In this document: positions 18,296-26,804 of the stretch, piece by piece | Numbering within the stretch: the first letter of the stretch is position 1 | How the letters are laid out: the number at the start of each line of letters is the position of its first letter | Assembly (NCBI GenBank): GCA_910578285.1 | Contig: CAJTQL010000004.1 | Coordinates: forward strand, 1-64,000 | Source of the DNA: an uncultured Helicobacteraceae bacterium | GTDB lineage: Bacteria > Campylobacterota > Campylobacteria > Campylobacterales > Helicobacteraceae | Length of the DNA stretch: 64,000 nt | Direction: 5' to 3' | The notes under the pieces: generated by a model | Seen by the model: the letters and a program-made list of their open reading frames with translations, nothing else | Databases searched by the model: none | Told to the model about the DNA's origin: nothing | Position numbers and translations under genes: made by a program

Positions 18296-19275
18296 GCGAG
18301 GCTTTTTGCTGTGCGCAAGAGCGAATCTTTGTAGGCAAGAATGCCGTCTTCAAGGCTAAAATGCGGGACATAGTCGAGGTCAATTTTGGTGCTGGCAATA
18401 TCAGCGCAAGTATGCTCTTGGAAAAAGACATAGGGATTGTCGATATATTTAATCTTGAAATGCAGTTTCAAAATCTCCTTGAGTGCTTTTGCAATCTCAT
18501 TATAACTGCGCGCAATGCCCGAACCGACATTATACACGCCGCTACGTTTTGCGAGCAATGCCTTGATATTTGCCTGAATCACGTCTTCGATATAGACAAA
18601 ATCGCGCCTTTGGTTGCCATCAGTAAACAGCCGCACTTTGTGGTGCAAAAACGCCTGAATGGTCATTTGCAAAATCATCGAAGCTGTCTTGCCTTTGTGT
18701 ACCTCGCGGTCGCCATAGACATTGAAATAGCGCAATCCAACAATTTTCATTTGTGGGTTTTGTGCCGCAAATTGCATCGCGATTCTGTCCATCGAGAGCT
18801 TGGAGAATCCATAGATATTTTCGGGAATCTCGCCCTCGCCCACACAATTTGGCGCAGGAGTGTTGCCATACACACCAGCACTTGATGCATAGACAACATG
18901 TGCTTGTTTCTCATTTGCAATGCGCAAAAGCTCTAAGAACGCATTGACATTTGTGCGCACCATCAGCTCTTGATTCATGCATGTTGTGTCTGACACTGCC
19001 GCCTCATGGAATATAGAATCAAAGGGCAAGCTCCGCAAAAGCTCGAGGTCTCTTTTGTTGGTGATGTCGCCAGCAATCACCTCGCCGCGAAATCCGTTGA
19101 GATTCCGAAAATGCCCAAGACTTAGGCTATGGTCGCCCTCGCGAAATTTATCAAAAACAATCACGCGCGCATTGTGATGTCGCTGCAAATAATGCGCAAG
19201 ATTGCTGCCGATAAACCCTGCACCGCCTGTGATGAGGATTGTGCGCCCCTCTAGCGTATCGCTGATATATTGCAT
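18292..19275 (-). CDS. hldD: ADP-L-glycero-D-manno-heptose 6-epimerase
   Basis: A 327-residue SDR-type epimerase that makes ADP-L-glycero-D-manno-heptose, the last step of ADP-heptose synthesis. It has the Rossmann motif ITGGAGFIGSNLAHYL, the catalytic Tyr-Lys in ENIYGFSKLSMD, and YFNVYGDREVHKGKTASM, which is typical of this enzyme. I take ATG 19275; a GTG 21 bases upstream would overlap the end of the Mop-domain gene. hldE is coupled downstream by ATGA overlap. Confidence 0.95.
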   Translation of the reverse strand: MQYISDTLEGRTILITGGAGFIGSNLAHYLQRHHNARVIVFDKFREGDHSLSLGHFRNLNGFRGEVIAGDITNKRDLELLRSLPFDSIFHEAAVSDTTCMNQELMVRTNVNAFLELLRIANEKQAHVVYASSAGVYGNTPAPNCVGEGEIPENIYGFSKLSMDRIAMQFAAQNPQMKIVGLRYFNVYGDREVHKGKTASMILQMTIQAFLHHKVRLFTDGNQRRDFVYIEDVIQANIKALLAKRSGVYNVGSGIARSYNEIAKALKEILKLHFKIKYIDNPYVFFQEHTCADIASTKIDLDYVPHFSLEDGILAYKDSLLRTAKSLA

Positions 19276-19285
19276 CGCCCGCTCA

Positions 19286-19492
19286 CTAAGCACCAATCAT
19301 CACGGAAGTCGCCTTGATAATCGCCACAGCCTTTTTGCCTTCTTTGATTCCAAGCTCCTTGACTGATTCAAGAGATATGGTTGCAGAGATGATATTTCCA
19401 CCACCAATATCGAGTTTGACAATCGCATTGACTGCGCCTTTTTCGATTTTGACAACCCTGCCTTTGAGTTGATTGCGTGCACTGATTTTCAT
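19286..19492 (-). CDS. Molbindin-like Mop/TOBE domain protein
   Basis: A 68-residue protein consisting of a single Mop (TOBE) domain: ISARNQLKGRVVKIEKGAVN, then IGGGNIISATISLESV and KEGKKAVAIIKATSVMI. Stand-alone molbindins form oligomers that bind molybdate or tungstate in the cytoplasm. The start ATG 19492 has AAGGAGAATC upstream; the frame continues upstream but that stretch is not protein-like. It lies 10 bases before hldD on the same strand. No modABC or molybdenum enzyme gene is nearby, so its place here is unexplained. Confidence 0.88.
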   Translation of the reverse strand: MKISARNQLKGRVVKIEKGAVNAIVKLDIGGGNIISATISLESVKELGIKEGKKAVAIIKATSVMIGA

Positions 19493-19582
19493 TGATTCTC
19501 CTTGCGTATCCTTGCGTAAAATGGCTGATTTTAGCAGCTTGCGGCTTCTATCTGACTGAATCCAATCTTTGAATTTTTGTGC

Positions 19583-19588
19583 TATTAT
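19583..19588 (+). promoter_or_regulatory. Promoter -10 for the phospholipase D-type gene
   Basis: TTGTGCTATTATCAC is a TG-extended -10 (TATTAT), 17 bases before the start codon at 19605, with AAAGGAAAG in between. The short leader fits. Confidence 0.45.
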
Positions 19589-19604
19589 CACAAAAAGGAA
19601 AGAT

Positions 19605-21155
19605 ATGGATTTATTTTGGCTTGGGATTTTCTTTGTATTTTTTTGTTTTATCATCAAAAAATACTCGTTGGTTACGAGCATTCATGAGACAAAAATTGCA
19701 TTCCAAGATCCCGAGATTCCAAATAATTTTGACCCACTCTCCACACAGGTTGCGCAGATTTTTACTCAAATGGAGCAAAATGCAGACAAAGTCGGCGCAC
19801 TCTTTGTGAGCAATGCCACCGAAGCGCTCCTGCATAGAACGGCACTTGCGCGTATTGCCCAAAAAAGCATTCTCCTCCAAACCTATATCTATCAAAACGA
19901 TTCTGAATCGCGGCTGCTGATGTTTGAGCTTTGGCGCGCGGCAAACCGCGGTGTTTGCGTGAAAATTCTTATCGATGATAATGGGCTTGATTCGGATTTT
20001 TCGGATATTATCGCGTTGCATTCGCACCCTAATATCGAAGTCAAGATTTTCAATCCCTACCGCAGCCGTAATCGTTTGTTGCGCCTCTTAGAAATGGCAC
20101 TCGACTTTTGGAGAATCACACACAGAATGCACAATAAACTTTTTGTGGTTGATAATTTTGCCTGTATCGTTGGAGGGCGCAATATTGCTGATAATTATTT
20201 TGATAGCGATAAGAATGTGAATTTTGTCGATACTGATGTGGTTTTTGTTGGTGCGCTCGCCCAAAAAGCCACAGAGAGTTTTACATTATATTGGCAATAT
20301 CATCGTTCTGTCCCCGCAACACTGATTCCCTCAAAAGCTTCGTTAGAACACTATCTCAAAAACCTAAGAAAAACAATCCAACATAAAATGGAAAAATATC
20401 CAAAAGGTTGGGAAAAATATCATCAGATTATGGAAAAATTCCTCGAATCCTATCAAAATGGAACATTCAAAATTTTTTGGGGTCATGCAAAACTCATTGC
20501 CGATGTGCCACAAAAGATTGAAAAAGGAATGGCTGATAGCCCTATTACGCGCGCTCTTGTCAGTATTACACAGCACACCAAACACAAACTCGACATCGCT
20601 GCTGCATATTTCGTTCCGGGCGAAAATGGGCTGCAAATGAATAAAAAACTTTTGGAACGAGGCGTGCAAATTCGCGTTCTCACAAACTCACTTTCCTCTG
20701 TTGATTCGATTGCTGTTTATGCAAAATGGGAAAAATATCGCAAACAACTCTTGGAAAATGGTGTTGCGATTTATGAATATCCTTATTGTGGCAAAAAGAA
20801 AAAATCTGGCATTCGTGGAAAGATAAAATCGGGCTCATCTTTGCATAGCAAGGTTTTGGTGTTTGATGAAAAAATCACATGGATTGGCAGCTTCAATCTC
20901 GACCAACGTTCTAATTGTCTCAATACCGAGATTGTTGCCATTTTTGATAATGAATGTTTTGCAAAAAACGTTTGTAAAAGCATCACTGAAGATATGGAAG
21001 CATCTTGGAAAGTCTCGCTTGAAAATCAACAGACTATCTGGCAAGGATATGATAGATTTGGTGTTTTTAGAACATATCGGCATGCTCCTGATACGAGCAT
21101 TTTTCTCAAAATCTTGAATCTCTGCGCAAAGATTCTGCCCGAAAATCAGATTTAG
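19605..21155 (+). CDS. Phospholipase D-superfamily protein (cardiolipin synthase-like)
   Basis: A 516-residue membrane-anchored enzyme. One N-terminal hydrophobic helix (WLGIFFVFFCFII) is followed by two PLD phosphatidyl-transfer domains with complete HKD motifs: HNKLFVVDNF near residue 176 and HSKVLVFDE near residue 414, each followed by the Gly/Asn/Asp pattern (GGRNIADNYF and GSFNLDQRS). The layout matches ClsC/YmdC-type cardiolipin synthases. Likely role: joining phospholipids to cardiolipin at the inner membrane; phosphatidyl hydrolysis is an alternative. Start ATG 19605 follows AAAGGAAAG. recG follows after 12 bases. Confidence 0.85.
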   Translation: MDLFWLGIFFVFFCFIIKKYSLVTSIHETKIAFQDPEIPNNFDPLSTQVAQIFTQMEQNADKVGALFVSNATEALLHRTALARIAQKSILLQTYIYQNDSESRLLMFELWRAANRGVCVKILIDDNGLDSDFSDIIALHSHPNIEVKIFNPYRSRNRLLRLLEMALDFWRITHRMHNKLFVVDNFACIVGGRNIADNYFDSDKNVNFVDTDVVFVGALAQKATESFTLYWQYHRSVPATLIPSKASLEHYLKNLRKTIQHKMEKYPKGWEKYHQIMEKFLESYQNGTFKIFWGHAKLIADVPQKIEKGMADSPITRALVSITQHTKHKLDIAAAYFVPGENGLQMNKKLLERGVQIRVLTNSLSSVDSIAVYAKWEKYRKQLLENGVAIYEYPYCGKKKKSGIRGKIKSGSSLHSKVLVFDEKITWIGSFNLDQRSNCLNTEIVAIFDNECFAKNVCKSITEDMEASWKVSLENQQTIWQGYDRFGVFRTYRHAPDTSIFLKILNLCAKILPENQI

Positions 21156-21167
21156 CAAGGAAAAGTG

Positions 21168-22949
21168 ATGTGGAAAAGGTTGGGTTGCGAAAATCTGCTT
21201 GAGCTCGCGCTGCTCGTGCCAAAAGGCTATGACAACCAATTTCTAAGCAACGACTTGATGCAATCGCCGCTTGTTGCAAAAGTGGAGATTCTACGTTATG
21301 TTGCGCATGCGAAGTTTGCGCACATTGACGTCTTCTTGCCCGATTGGAATCGCTATGCAAAGATGCTTATTTTTCACCCAAAGCACTATCACATGATGGT
21401 TTTTCGCGCGGGCAACTCCCATATTGTGAGCGCAAAAACCGACCACAAAGACGGGCTTGTGTTAATGCAGCCAAAAATTCTACAAAAAAACGAACGAATC
21501 GTGCCACGTATCGCTTTGCCCAAAGGAATCGCGCAACACAAGGCGCTTGCCTTTTTGCAAGAACACATCACCAAAGATGCGCTAGCCCATGAAGGCATTC
21601 CTGCGCATTATGCGCGCGCCATCGAAGCCGTCTTTCACCCCACGCAAGAGTTTGTGCAGGCTTTTTGCAAAAATGGTGGATTTGACACGCAAACACTCGA
21701 GGCGCTCAAATTGATTGAAATCAGCAATTATTTGCGCAAGCGTCCTATTGTGCCCGAGTTTCCTGCCCCCAAAATCCCATTGCGCTCACCCCAAAGATTC
21801 ATCGATTCCTTACCCTTTGTGCTCACAAACGACCAACACAAAGCCATTTTGGACATCGAAAACGACCTACACAGCGAGAAGGCGACACGTCGAGTCGTGA
21901 TGGGCGATGTGGGCTGTGGCAAAAGTGTCGTGATGTTCGCATGTGCGTTTATGGTTTTTCCAAACCTTTGCGTTTTGCTCGCTCCAAGCGTCTTGCTCGC
22001 ACACCAACTCTATGAAGAGGCACAAAAATTTCTGCCAAATCTCGACATTGCGCTCGTTCTTGCAGGCAAGAATCCGCCCAATTTCCAGAGCGCAAATCTG
22101 CTCATTGGCACACATGCATTGCTTTCGCGCAAACTCCCGCGAGAGCCTGTGCTTGTGATGATTGACGAACAACATCGTTTTGGCGTGCGCCATCGCAATC
22201 TTCTCGCCAAAATGCCCATTCGTCCGCACATGATACAATTTTCTGCAACCCCGATTCCGCGCACTCTTGCAATGATAGAATCCAATTTTGTGCGGCTTAG
22301 TCTCATCAAACAGCAACCCTTTGTGCGCAATGTTACGACAAAGATTGTCCGAAAAGATGGATTCCACAAACTCTTGTCTCATCTACACCAAGAAATCGAG
22401 CAGGGTCGACAGGCGGCAATCATCTATCCCTTACGCGAAGAGAGCAACACGATACCCTATCGTTCGCTCGCAGAGGCGCAAGAATTTTGGAAAAAAGAAT
22501 TTGGAATCGTGCATTTAACACATAGCAAAGATAAAGACAAAGACAAGGTTTTGCTCGATTTTCGTGAAAATGGCAAAATCCTACTTTCCACAACGGTCAT
22601 CGAGGTTGGAATCTCGTTGCCTCGTTTATGCACAATCGTGATTTCAGGAGCAGAACATTTTGGGCTTGCTACACTGCACCAGCTGCGTGGACGTGTGAGC
22701 CGTACAGGGAGAGATGGCTACTGCTATCTTTTTACCCATAGCGACAATATAAGTCGCCTCGAATCCTTTGCTGCGACAAACAATGGCTTTGAAATTGCCG
22801 AGCTCGATTTGAGCCTGCGCAAAAGCGGAGATATTCTTGGTGGCGAGCGACAGAGTGGCATGGGGCTTGTATTCTTCGACCCCACAACTGATATGGGAAT
22901 TCTAAAACTTGCCCAAACAATTTGCAAACAGGAGAAAGAGAATGCTTGA
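21168..22949 (+). CDS. recG: ATP-dependent DNA helicase RecG
   Basis: A 593-residue superfamily 2 helicase that reverses stalled forks and migrates branched DNA. The N-terminal wedge/OB part is shorter than in E. coli, as is usual in this group. Motor motifs are present: Walker A GDVGCGKSVVMF near residue 245, DEQHRFGVRHR near 331, FSATPIPRTLAM, then the second half with QLRGRVSRTGRDGYCYLF. Motif VI reads GRVSR instead of the common GRVGR, a conservative change. ATG 21168 follows AAGGAAAAGTG. The last 8 bases overlap a micro-ORF. Confidence 0.94.
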   Translation: MWKRLGCENLLELALLVPKGYDNQFLSNDLMQSPLVAKVEILRYVAHAKFAHIDVFLPDWNRYAKMLIFHPKHYHMMVFRAGNSHIVSAKTDHKDGLVLMQPKILQKNERIVPRIALPKGIAQHKALAFLQEHITKDALAHEGIPAHYARAIEAVFHPTQEFVQAFCKNGGFDTQTLEALKLIEISNYLRKRPIVPEFPAPKIPLRSPQRFIDSLPFVLTNDQHKAILDIENDLHSEKATRRVVMGDVGCGKSVVMFACAFMVFPNLCVLLAPSVLLAHQLYEEAQKFLPNLDIALVLAGKNPPNFQSANLLIGTHALLSRKLPREPVLVMIDEQHRFGVRHRNLLAKMPIRPHMIQFSATPIPRTLAMIESNFVRLSLIKQQPFVRNVTTKIVRKDGFHKLLSHLHQEIEQGRQAAIIYPLREESNTIPYRSLAEAQEFWKKEFGIVHLTHSKDKDKDKVLLDFRENGKILLSTTVIEVGISLPRLCTIVISGAEHFGLATLHQLRGRVSRTGRDGYCYLFTHSDNISRLESFAATNNGFEIAELDLSLRKSGDILGGERQSGMGLVFFDPTTDMGILKLAQTICKQEKENA

Positions 22950-23028
22950 TATTATCTTGGTGGTTTTTTTAACATTAGTTGTGCTCATCGGTATAGGGGG
23001 ATTTCTCTATTGGGCATACAAAAACTAG
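22942..23028 (+). CDS. 28-residue single-span membrane micro-protein
   Basis: The frame starts with ATG 22942 inside the last codons of recG (8-base overlap, other frame), with AGGAGAAAG just upstream, and ends TAG 23026-23028. The product is MLDIILVVFLTLVVLIG followed by IGGFLYWAYKN: one hydrophobic helix of ~22 residues with a short polar end. The strong ribosome site and the clean start/stop make translation likely. I do not recognise a family. It may modify or stabilise a membrane complex, as many such micro-proteins do, but there is no direct clue to the partner. Confidence 0.55.
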   Translation: MLDIILVVFLTLVVLIGIGGFLYWAYKN

Positions 23029-23062
23029 CACTAGCATGCAATAAAAAGCGGCAGAAATAGGC

Positions 23063-23068
23063 TATAAT
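23063..23068 (+). promoter_or_regulatory. Promoter -10 for the SurA/PpiC-like chaperone gene
   Basis: AATAGGCTATAATGCG carries a consensus TATAAT, 30 bases before the start codon at 23099. Confidence 0.6.
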
Positions 23069-23098
23069 GCGTTATTAATTCCCTTTTGAAGGTTGTTT

Positions 23099-23944
23099 AT
23101 GCGCTGGGTTTTTATATTTGTCTTATGTTCTATTGGTTATGCGCTCAATATCGTCAATGGGATTGCTTTCTATGTCAATGACGAACCCGTAACACTCTAT
23201 GAACTCTACAAAACCGCACAAATGGCAAAAATCGACAAAGAAGAGGCAGTCGAGCTGCTCATCACTCAAAAAATCCAAGACGAAGAAATCGCACGTTATC
23301 ACCTTAGCGCAAGCGAACTCGAAATCGATGAGATGCTGCACGAAATCGCCGCGCGCAATCGCCAGAGTGTCGAATCGATGCGTGAAAACCTGCAAGCACA
23401 AGGTATCGATATGGAATATTACCGCAACGATGTCAAAAAGCGCGTCTTGCAAAAAAAACTCTATGCGATGATTGTCTCACAAAACCTCGAGCTTGCCGAT
23501 GAAAACGAATTGCAACAATACTACGAACAGCATCGTAGTGATTTTATGATTCCAACACACATTAAAATTATTCGCTATGGCGCAAGCTCGCGCGAGCTTT
23601 TGGAGCACCTTGTGTCGCAAAAATATCCGCTAGGTAGCGTCCCACCAACTCCAAGAGGCGTTTTGAGCGCACCAGAAGAAATCGAAACAGCAAGGCTCAA
23701 TCCGCAGCTCACAGCGCTGCTTATGGAAGTGCCCGTGGGGAAATTCACACCCATTTTCAATATTGGTGGAGAATTTGTTGCATTTTGGGTGCTCGCAAAA
23801 AGCGGTGGCGTTGTGATGCCCTTTGAAGAATCCAAGCAATTGATTTTTGGCAAAATTATGCGCGAAAAAGAAGGGAGAGTGCTTGCAGAACATTTTGAAA
23901 AATTGCGTGCAGCGGCAAAGATTACAATTTTGCGCCTAAACTAA
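23099..23944 (+). CDS. SurA/PpiC-like periplasmic peptidyl-prolyl isomerase/chaperone
   Basis: A 281-residue exported protein. A signal peptide (MRWVFIFVLCSIGYALNIVN) is followed by a SurA-type N-terminal chaperone region (GIAFYVNDEPVTLYELY, then helical stretches with EEAVELLITQKIQDEEIARY). A parvulin-like segment (IPTHIKIIRYG, GEFVAFWVLAKSGGV, MPFEESKQLIFGKIMREKEG) comes last. It should help fold outer-membrane proteins in the periplasm. The parvulin part looks divergent, so chaperone rather than isomerase activity is likely. ATG 23099 is preferred to a TTG two codons earlier. A PAS protein gene follows after 9 bases. Confidence 0.8.
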   Translation: MRWVFIFVLCSIGYALNIVNGIAFYVNDEPVTLYELYKTAQMAKIDKEEAVELLITQKIQDEEIARYHLSASELEIDEMLHEIAARNRQSVESMRENLQAQGIDMEYYRNDVKKRVLQKKLYAMIVSQNLELADENELQQYYEQHRSDFMIPTHIKIIRYGASSRELLEHLVSQKYPLGSVPPTPRGVLSAPEEIETARLNPQLTALLMEVPVGKFTPIFNIGGEFVAFWVLAKSGGVVMPFEESKQLIFGKIMREKEGRVLAEHFEKLRAAAKITILRLN

Positions 23945-23953
23945 AAGGGAGAG

Positions 23954-24487
23954 ATGGTGAGACGAAGAAAAAAGAGATTCCATACCAATAACGAAGTACG
24001 CATTGCTGCACAAACATTGATTACCTCCAAAACTGATTTGCATGGTTATATCACCTATTGTAATGACGATTTTATCCATTATAGCGGCTATACCGAAAAA
24101 GAGTTATTCATGCAGCCACACAGCATCATTCGCCACCCTGATATGCCACGCACAGTGTTTAAGCTATTATGGGACTATGTTCAAAATGGCAGAGAGATTT
24201 TTGCCTATGTCAAGAATCTCTCGAAATCAGGAAGCTTCTATTGGGTGTTTGCAAACATCACACCATCATATGATGCCAACAATAAAATCATCGGCTATTA
24301 TTCTGTACGCAGGCAACCCACTGCCATAGGCATACAGACTGCCGATGGACTCTATAAGGAAATGTTAAAAATCGAGGAAACAGAAGGAATGGAAGGCAGC
24401 GAAGCATATCTCAACAATGTCTTAAAAAGCCTCAAAAAATCCTACAATCAAGTGATTTACGAACTCCAATACAAAGGACAACCATGA
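23954..24487 (+). CDS. PAS-domain protein, CetB/Aer-like energy-taxis sensor
   Basis: A 177-residue soluble protein with a single PAS domain at about residues 18-115 (SKTDLHGYITYCNDDFIHYS, SIIRHPDMPRTVFKLLWD, KNLSKSGSFYWVFANITP). This form of PAS is that of Aer and of Campylobacter CetB, which bind FAD to read redox state. A helical tail of ~45 residues follows. Start ATG 23954 has GGGAGAG upstream. The stop overlaps the next gene (an MCP with no periplasmic sensor) by 4 bases, so the two are coupled and should form a split Aer-like receptor. FAD binding is inferred from the family. Confidence 0.85.
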   Translation: MVRRRKKRFHTNNEVRIAAQTLITSKTDLHGYITYCNDDFIHYSGYTEKELFMQPHSIIRHPDMPRTVFKLLWDYVQNGREIFAYVKNLSKSGSFYWVFANITPSYDANNKIIGYYSVRRQPTAIGIQTADGLYKEMLKIEETEGMEGSEAYLNNVLKSLKKSYNQVIYELQYKGQP

Positions 24488-25914
24488 TGCAAATCGCCTC
24501 ATATCTTGCATTTGTTTTGGTGTTGGCTGCTGTTGTATTGGGATTTTTGGAAATCTATATGGCTGCCATGTTTGTCGCTATCGCTGCGCTTATTGTTTTG
24601 GGCGCAATGCTATGGCTACAACACCAAACCTACAAAAGCCTCAAACAGCTCCTTGCTGTGCTCGAATATGCACGTGATGGCAATCTTGAACCGCGCGCTG
24701 TCCTTGTCAATGGCGATTTTATCGTTACAGACATTGCGCGGAATCTCAATATGCTCCTCGACCATCTCGAGGCATTTTTGCGCGAGATTGACACAGCGAT
24801 TGTGAGCACAGAGAAACATGCATACTATCGCAAAGCAATCGCTGACGGACTGCGTGGAACATTTCAGAAAAATATCCATTCGCTCAATCTTGTATTGCAA
24901 TCGATTGAAAAGCATCATAAAGAAAGCCTGCAAAGCAAGTTTTCGCATGATTTGACAGACCTAAGCCTCGAATCTCAAAACAATAATCTTTCCAAAATCA
25001 CCACTGACCTCAACCAGAATATCAAGCGCATGCATGATGTCGATAATTCTGTGCGCTACATCAAAGACCTCTCTGAAAAAAGCATGCGCGATGTCAACAA
25101 TATCGCCCATTCATTTGAGGAACTGATGGAGCTGATTCATAACTACAACAACGCAATTCGCCAGCTTGCTGACGAATCACAAAGCGCGAATAACATCATC
25201 GCACTCATTCGCAGTATCGCTGAAAAAACAAGCCTTTTAGCACTCAATGCCGCGATTGAGGCAGCGCGAGCGGGCGAATATGGCAAGGGTTTTGCCGTTG
25301 TTGCAGGCGAGGTGCGCAATCTTGCCGACCACACACAAAAAGCAACACAAGAGATTTCGGCTGTGATTCAGGTGATTCAGCAAGGAATCACGAGCATTCA
25401 AGAGGAGAGCGAAGAGATTGTCGAGATTGCACAAGGTTCGCACAACAAAATCGCAAACTTTAACACCGTATTTGGCGATATGGAATCCCAAAGCCAGCGG
25501 CTGTCCTCACTCTTTAGCAATTTGTCCAACGCGATTGTTCTTTCTGTTGTCAAAATGGATCATATTTTGTTCAAATCAACTCTTTACCTAAGCCTGCACA
25601 CATGCAAACAATATCAGATTCCAAAAGAACCTATCTCGCCTCTATTTACCGACCCAGACACCATACGCTTTTTGGAGCACACACTTGACAAAGAAAAAGA
25701 GGAGCAATTTGCAGCAAAACTCTCGGAATCTGCTAATGTTGCGTTGCAATATCTTCAAAATAGCGATTCGCAAGAAAACTTGCAAGCAACACTTGATAGC
25801 GTGAAAAATATCGAGGAAGAAAGCGCGAGAGTGCTTAATGCTCTAGAATTTCGCCCTGAAAATTTATCGGATTCCCCAGAACCGAACAGCCTAAAAGCGG
25901 AGGATACCCGTTAA
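24484..25914 (+). CDS. Chemotaxis transducer without periplasmic sensor (CetA-like), with degenerate CZB tail
   Basis: A 476-residue membrane transducer. Two adjacent hydrophobic helices fill residues ~3-45 (SYLAFVLVLAAVVLGFLEIY, then MAAMFVAIAALIVLGAMLWL) with almost no loop, so nothing can be sensed outside the cell. HAMP-like sequence and the signalling hairpin TSLLALNAAIEAARAGEYGK (around residue 248) follow. After it, DHILFKSTLY resembles the first motif of a CZB zinc-binding domain; a Cys and a distal His are present, but the rest is poorly conserved. Coupled by ATGA overlap to the PAS gene: together they resemble CetA/CetB. The 3' end overlaps a convergent gene by 80 bases. Confidence 0.85.
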   Translation: MMQIASYLAFVLVLAAVVLGFLEIYMAAMFVAIAALIVLGAMLWLQHQTYKSLKQLLAVLEYARDGNLEPRAVLVNGDFIVTDIARNLNMLLDHLEAFLREIDTAIVSTEKHAYYRKAIADGLRGTFQKNIHSLNLVLQSIEKHHKESLQSKFSHDLTDLSLESQNNNLSKITTDLNQNIKRMHDVDNSVRYIKDLSEKSMRDVNNIAHSFEELMELIHNYNNAIRQLADESQSANNIIALIRSIAEKTSLLALNAAIEAARAGEYGKGFAVVAGEVRNLADHTQKATQEISAVIQVIQQGITSIQEESEEIVEIAQGSHNKIANFNTVFGDMESQSQRLSSLFSNLSNAIVLSVVKMDHILFKSTLYLSLHTCKQYQIPKEPISPLFTDPDTIRFLEHTLDKEKEEQFAAKLSESANVALQYLQNSDSQENLQATLDSVKNIEEESARVLNALEFRPENLSDSPEPNSLKAEDTR

Positions 25915-26758
25915 TCGACTTGCGCCACTTTACACAAGCCTCTGATTCAAGCTCGCCTGTACGAGGCGTGAGCGAACAAGCACCAATGAGCGCACTAAGA
26001 TGAGAGATATTGCCGCCCTTTTGCGCACTGATTGCTGACATAAACAAAATCTCGCGGTCAATCACCCAACGATTTTCCCAATATTTCTTGCCATTTTCTT
26101 CGCATGCAAAAATGAATTGCGGTTCGAGCTTGCGCAAAATGATGGGCAGTGTTTCATCATTTGCAATTGTTATCTGCCGCAAATTCGCCTTCACATGTGC
26201 AATTTGTTGTTCAAAAAAGGCATTGAGCTGTTGTAAGCTATCGTAGTATTCAAAGCTCAATTGGTAGGCATCATCTGCTACATCATTTGGCGTGAGATTG
26301 CCCTTGATAGGTTCAAAAGACAAGCTTATAGGCTGAAATGTAAGGGTAAGTCGACCCAAAAAAAGCCGAAGTTTGCGCGCAGAAAGATTGCGACAATTCA
26401 TGCACGGCGAAACATCGCTTATAACATAGAAATGGATTTTGTTTGGATTGGAACTTGACGCTTGTACAGGAAAAAGCTCTAGAGGCACGACATTTTGCGG
26501 CGCAACATCATCAAGCCCAATATTTGAGCGATTGATTTGGCTAGGCTTTAGCAATTCATGTGCTGGTGCTGGCATCATATAGCTTGGCATATTCGAATCA
26601 GACGATTCAAGCAAAATCGGGAGATTGGAACGTTTGCGAGCAGGCGCTGGGGATTGTTGTTGTGGCGCATTTTGACTTGCTTCGCCGGGGATTGGAATAT
26701 GTTCGACAGGTTGCGCATAGATTGCCGCGCTTAACAATAAAAACCCGAATTTTCTCAT
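25835..26758 (-). CDS. Secreted cysteine-containing protein, unknown function
   Basis: A 307-residue protein with an N-terminal signal peptide (MRKFGFLLLSAAIYAQ), a Pro/Gln/Ala-rich linker (~residues 17-45) and a folded part with a CxxC motif (VSPCMNCRNL) and further single cysteines (FACEENG, IGACSL, EACVKW, LLGCSV). It is probably periplasmic and may hold disulfides; the CxxC alone does not make it a thioredoxin. ATG 26758 has GGGGGAG upstream and a clear -10, so I do not use the longer upstream frame. Its last 80 bases overlap the CetA-like gene on the other strand. I do not recognise a family. Confidence 0.65.
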   Translation of the reverse strand: MRKFGFLLLSAAIYAQPVEHIPIPGEASQNAPQQQSPAPARKRSNLPILLESSDSNMPSYMMPAPAHELLKPSQINRSNIGLDDVAPQNVVPLELFPVQASSSNPNKIHFYVISDVSPCMNCRNLSARKLRLFLGRLTLTFQPISLSFEPIKGNLTPNDVADDAYQLSFEYYDSLQQLNAFFEQQIAHVKANLRQITIANDETLPIILRKLEPQFIFACEENGKKYWENRWVIDREILFMSAISAQKGGNISHLSALIGACSLTPRTGELESEACVKWRKSINGYPPLLGCSVLGNPINFQGEILEH

Positions 26759-26785
26759 GTCTCCCCCTTTTGCCATGATTTTCTT

Positions 26786-26791
26786 ATTATA
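26786..26791 (-). promoter_or_regulatory. Promoter -10 for the secreted cysteine-containing protein
   Basis: The minus strand reads TTAATGTATAATAAG, a TG-extended TATAAT. It ends about 28 bases before the start codon at 26758. Confidence 0.6.
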
Positions 26792-26804
26792 CATTAAAAT
26801 CGAT

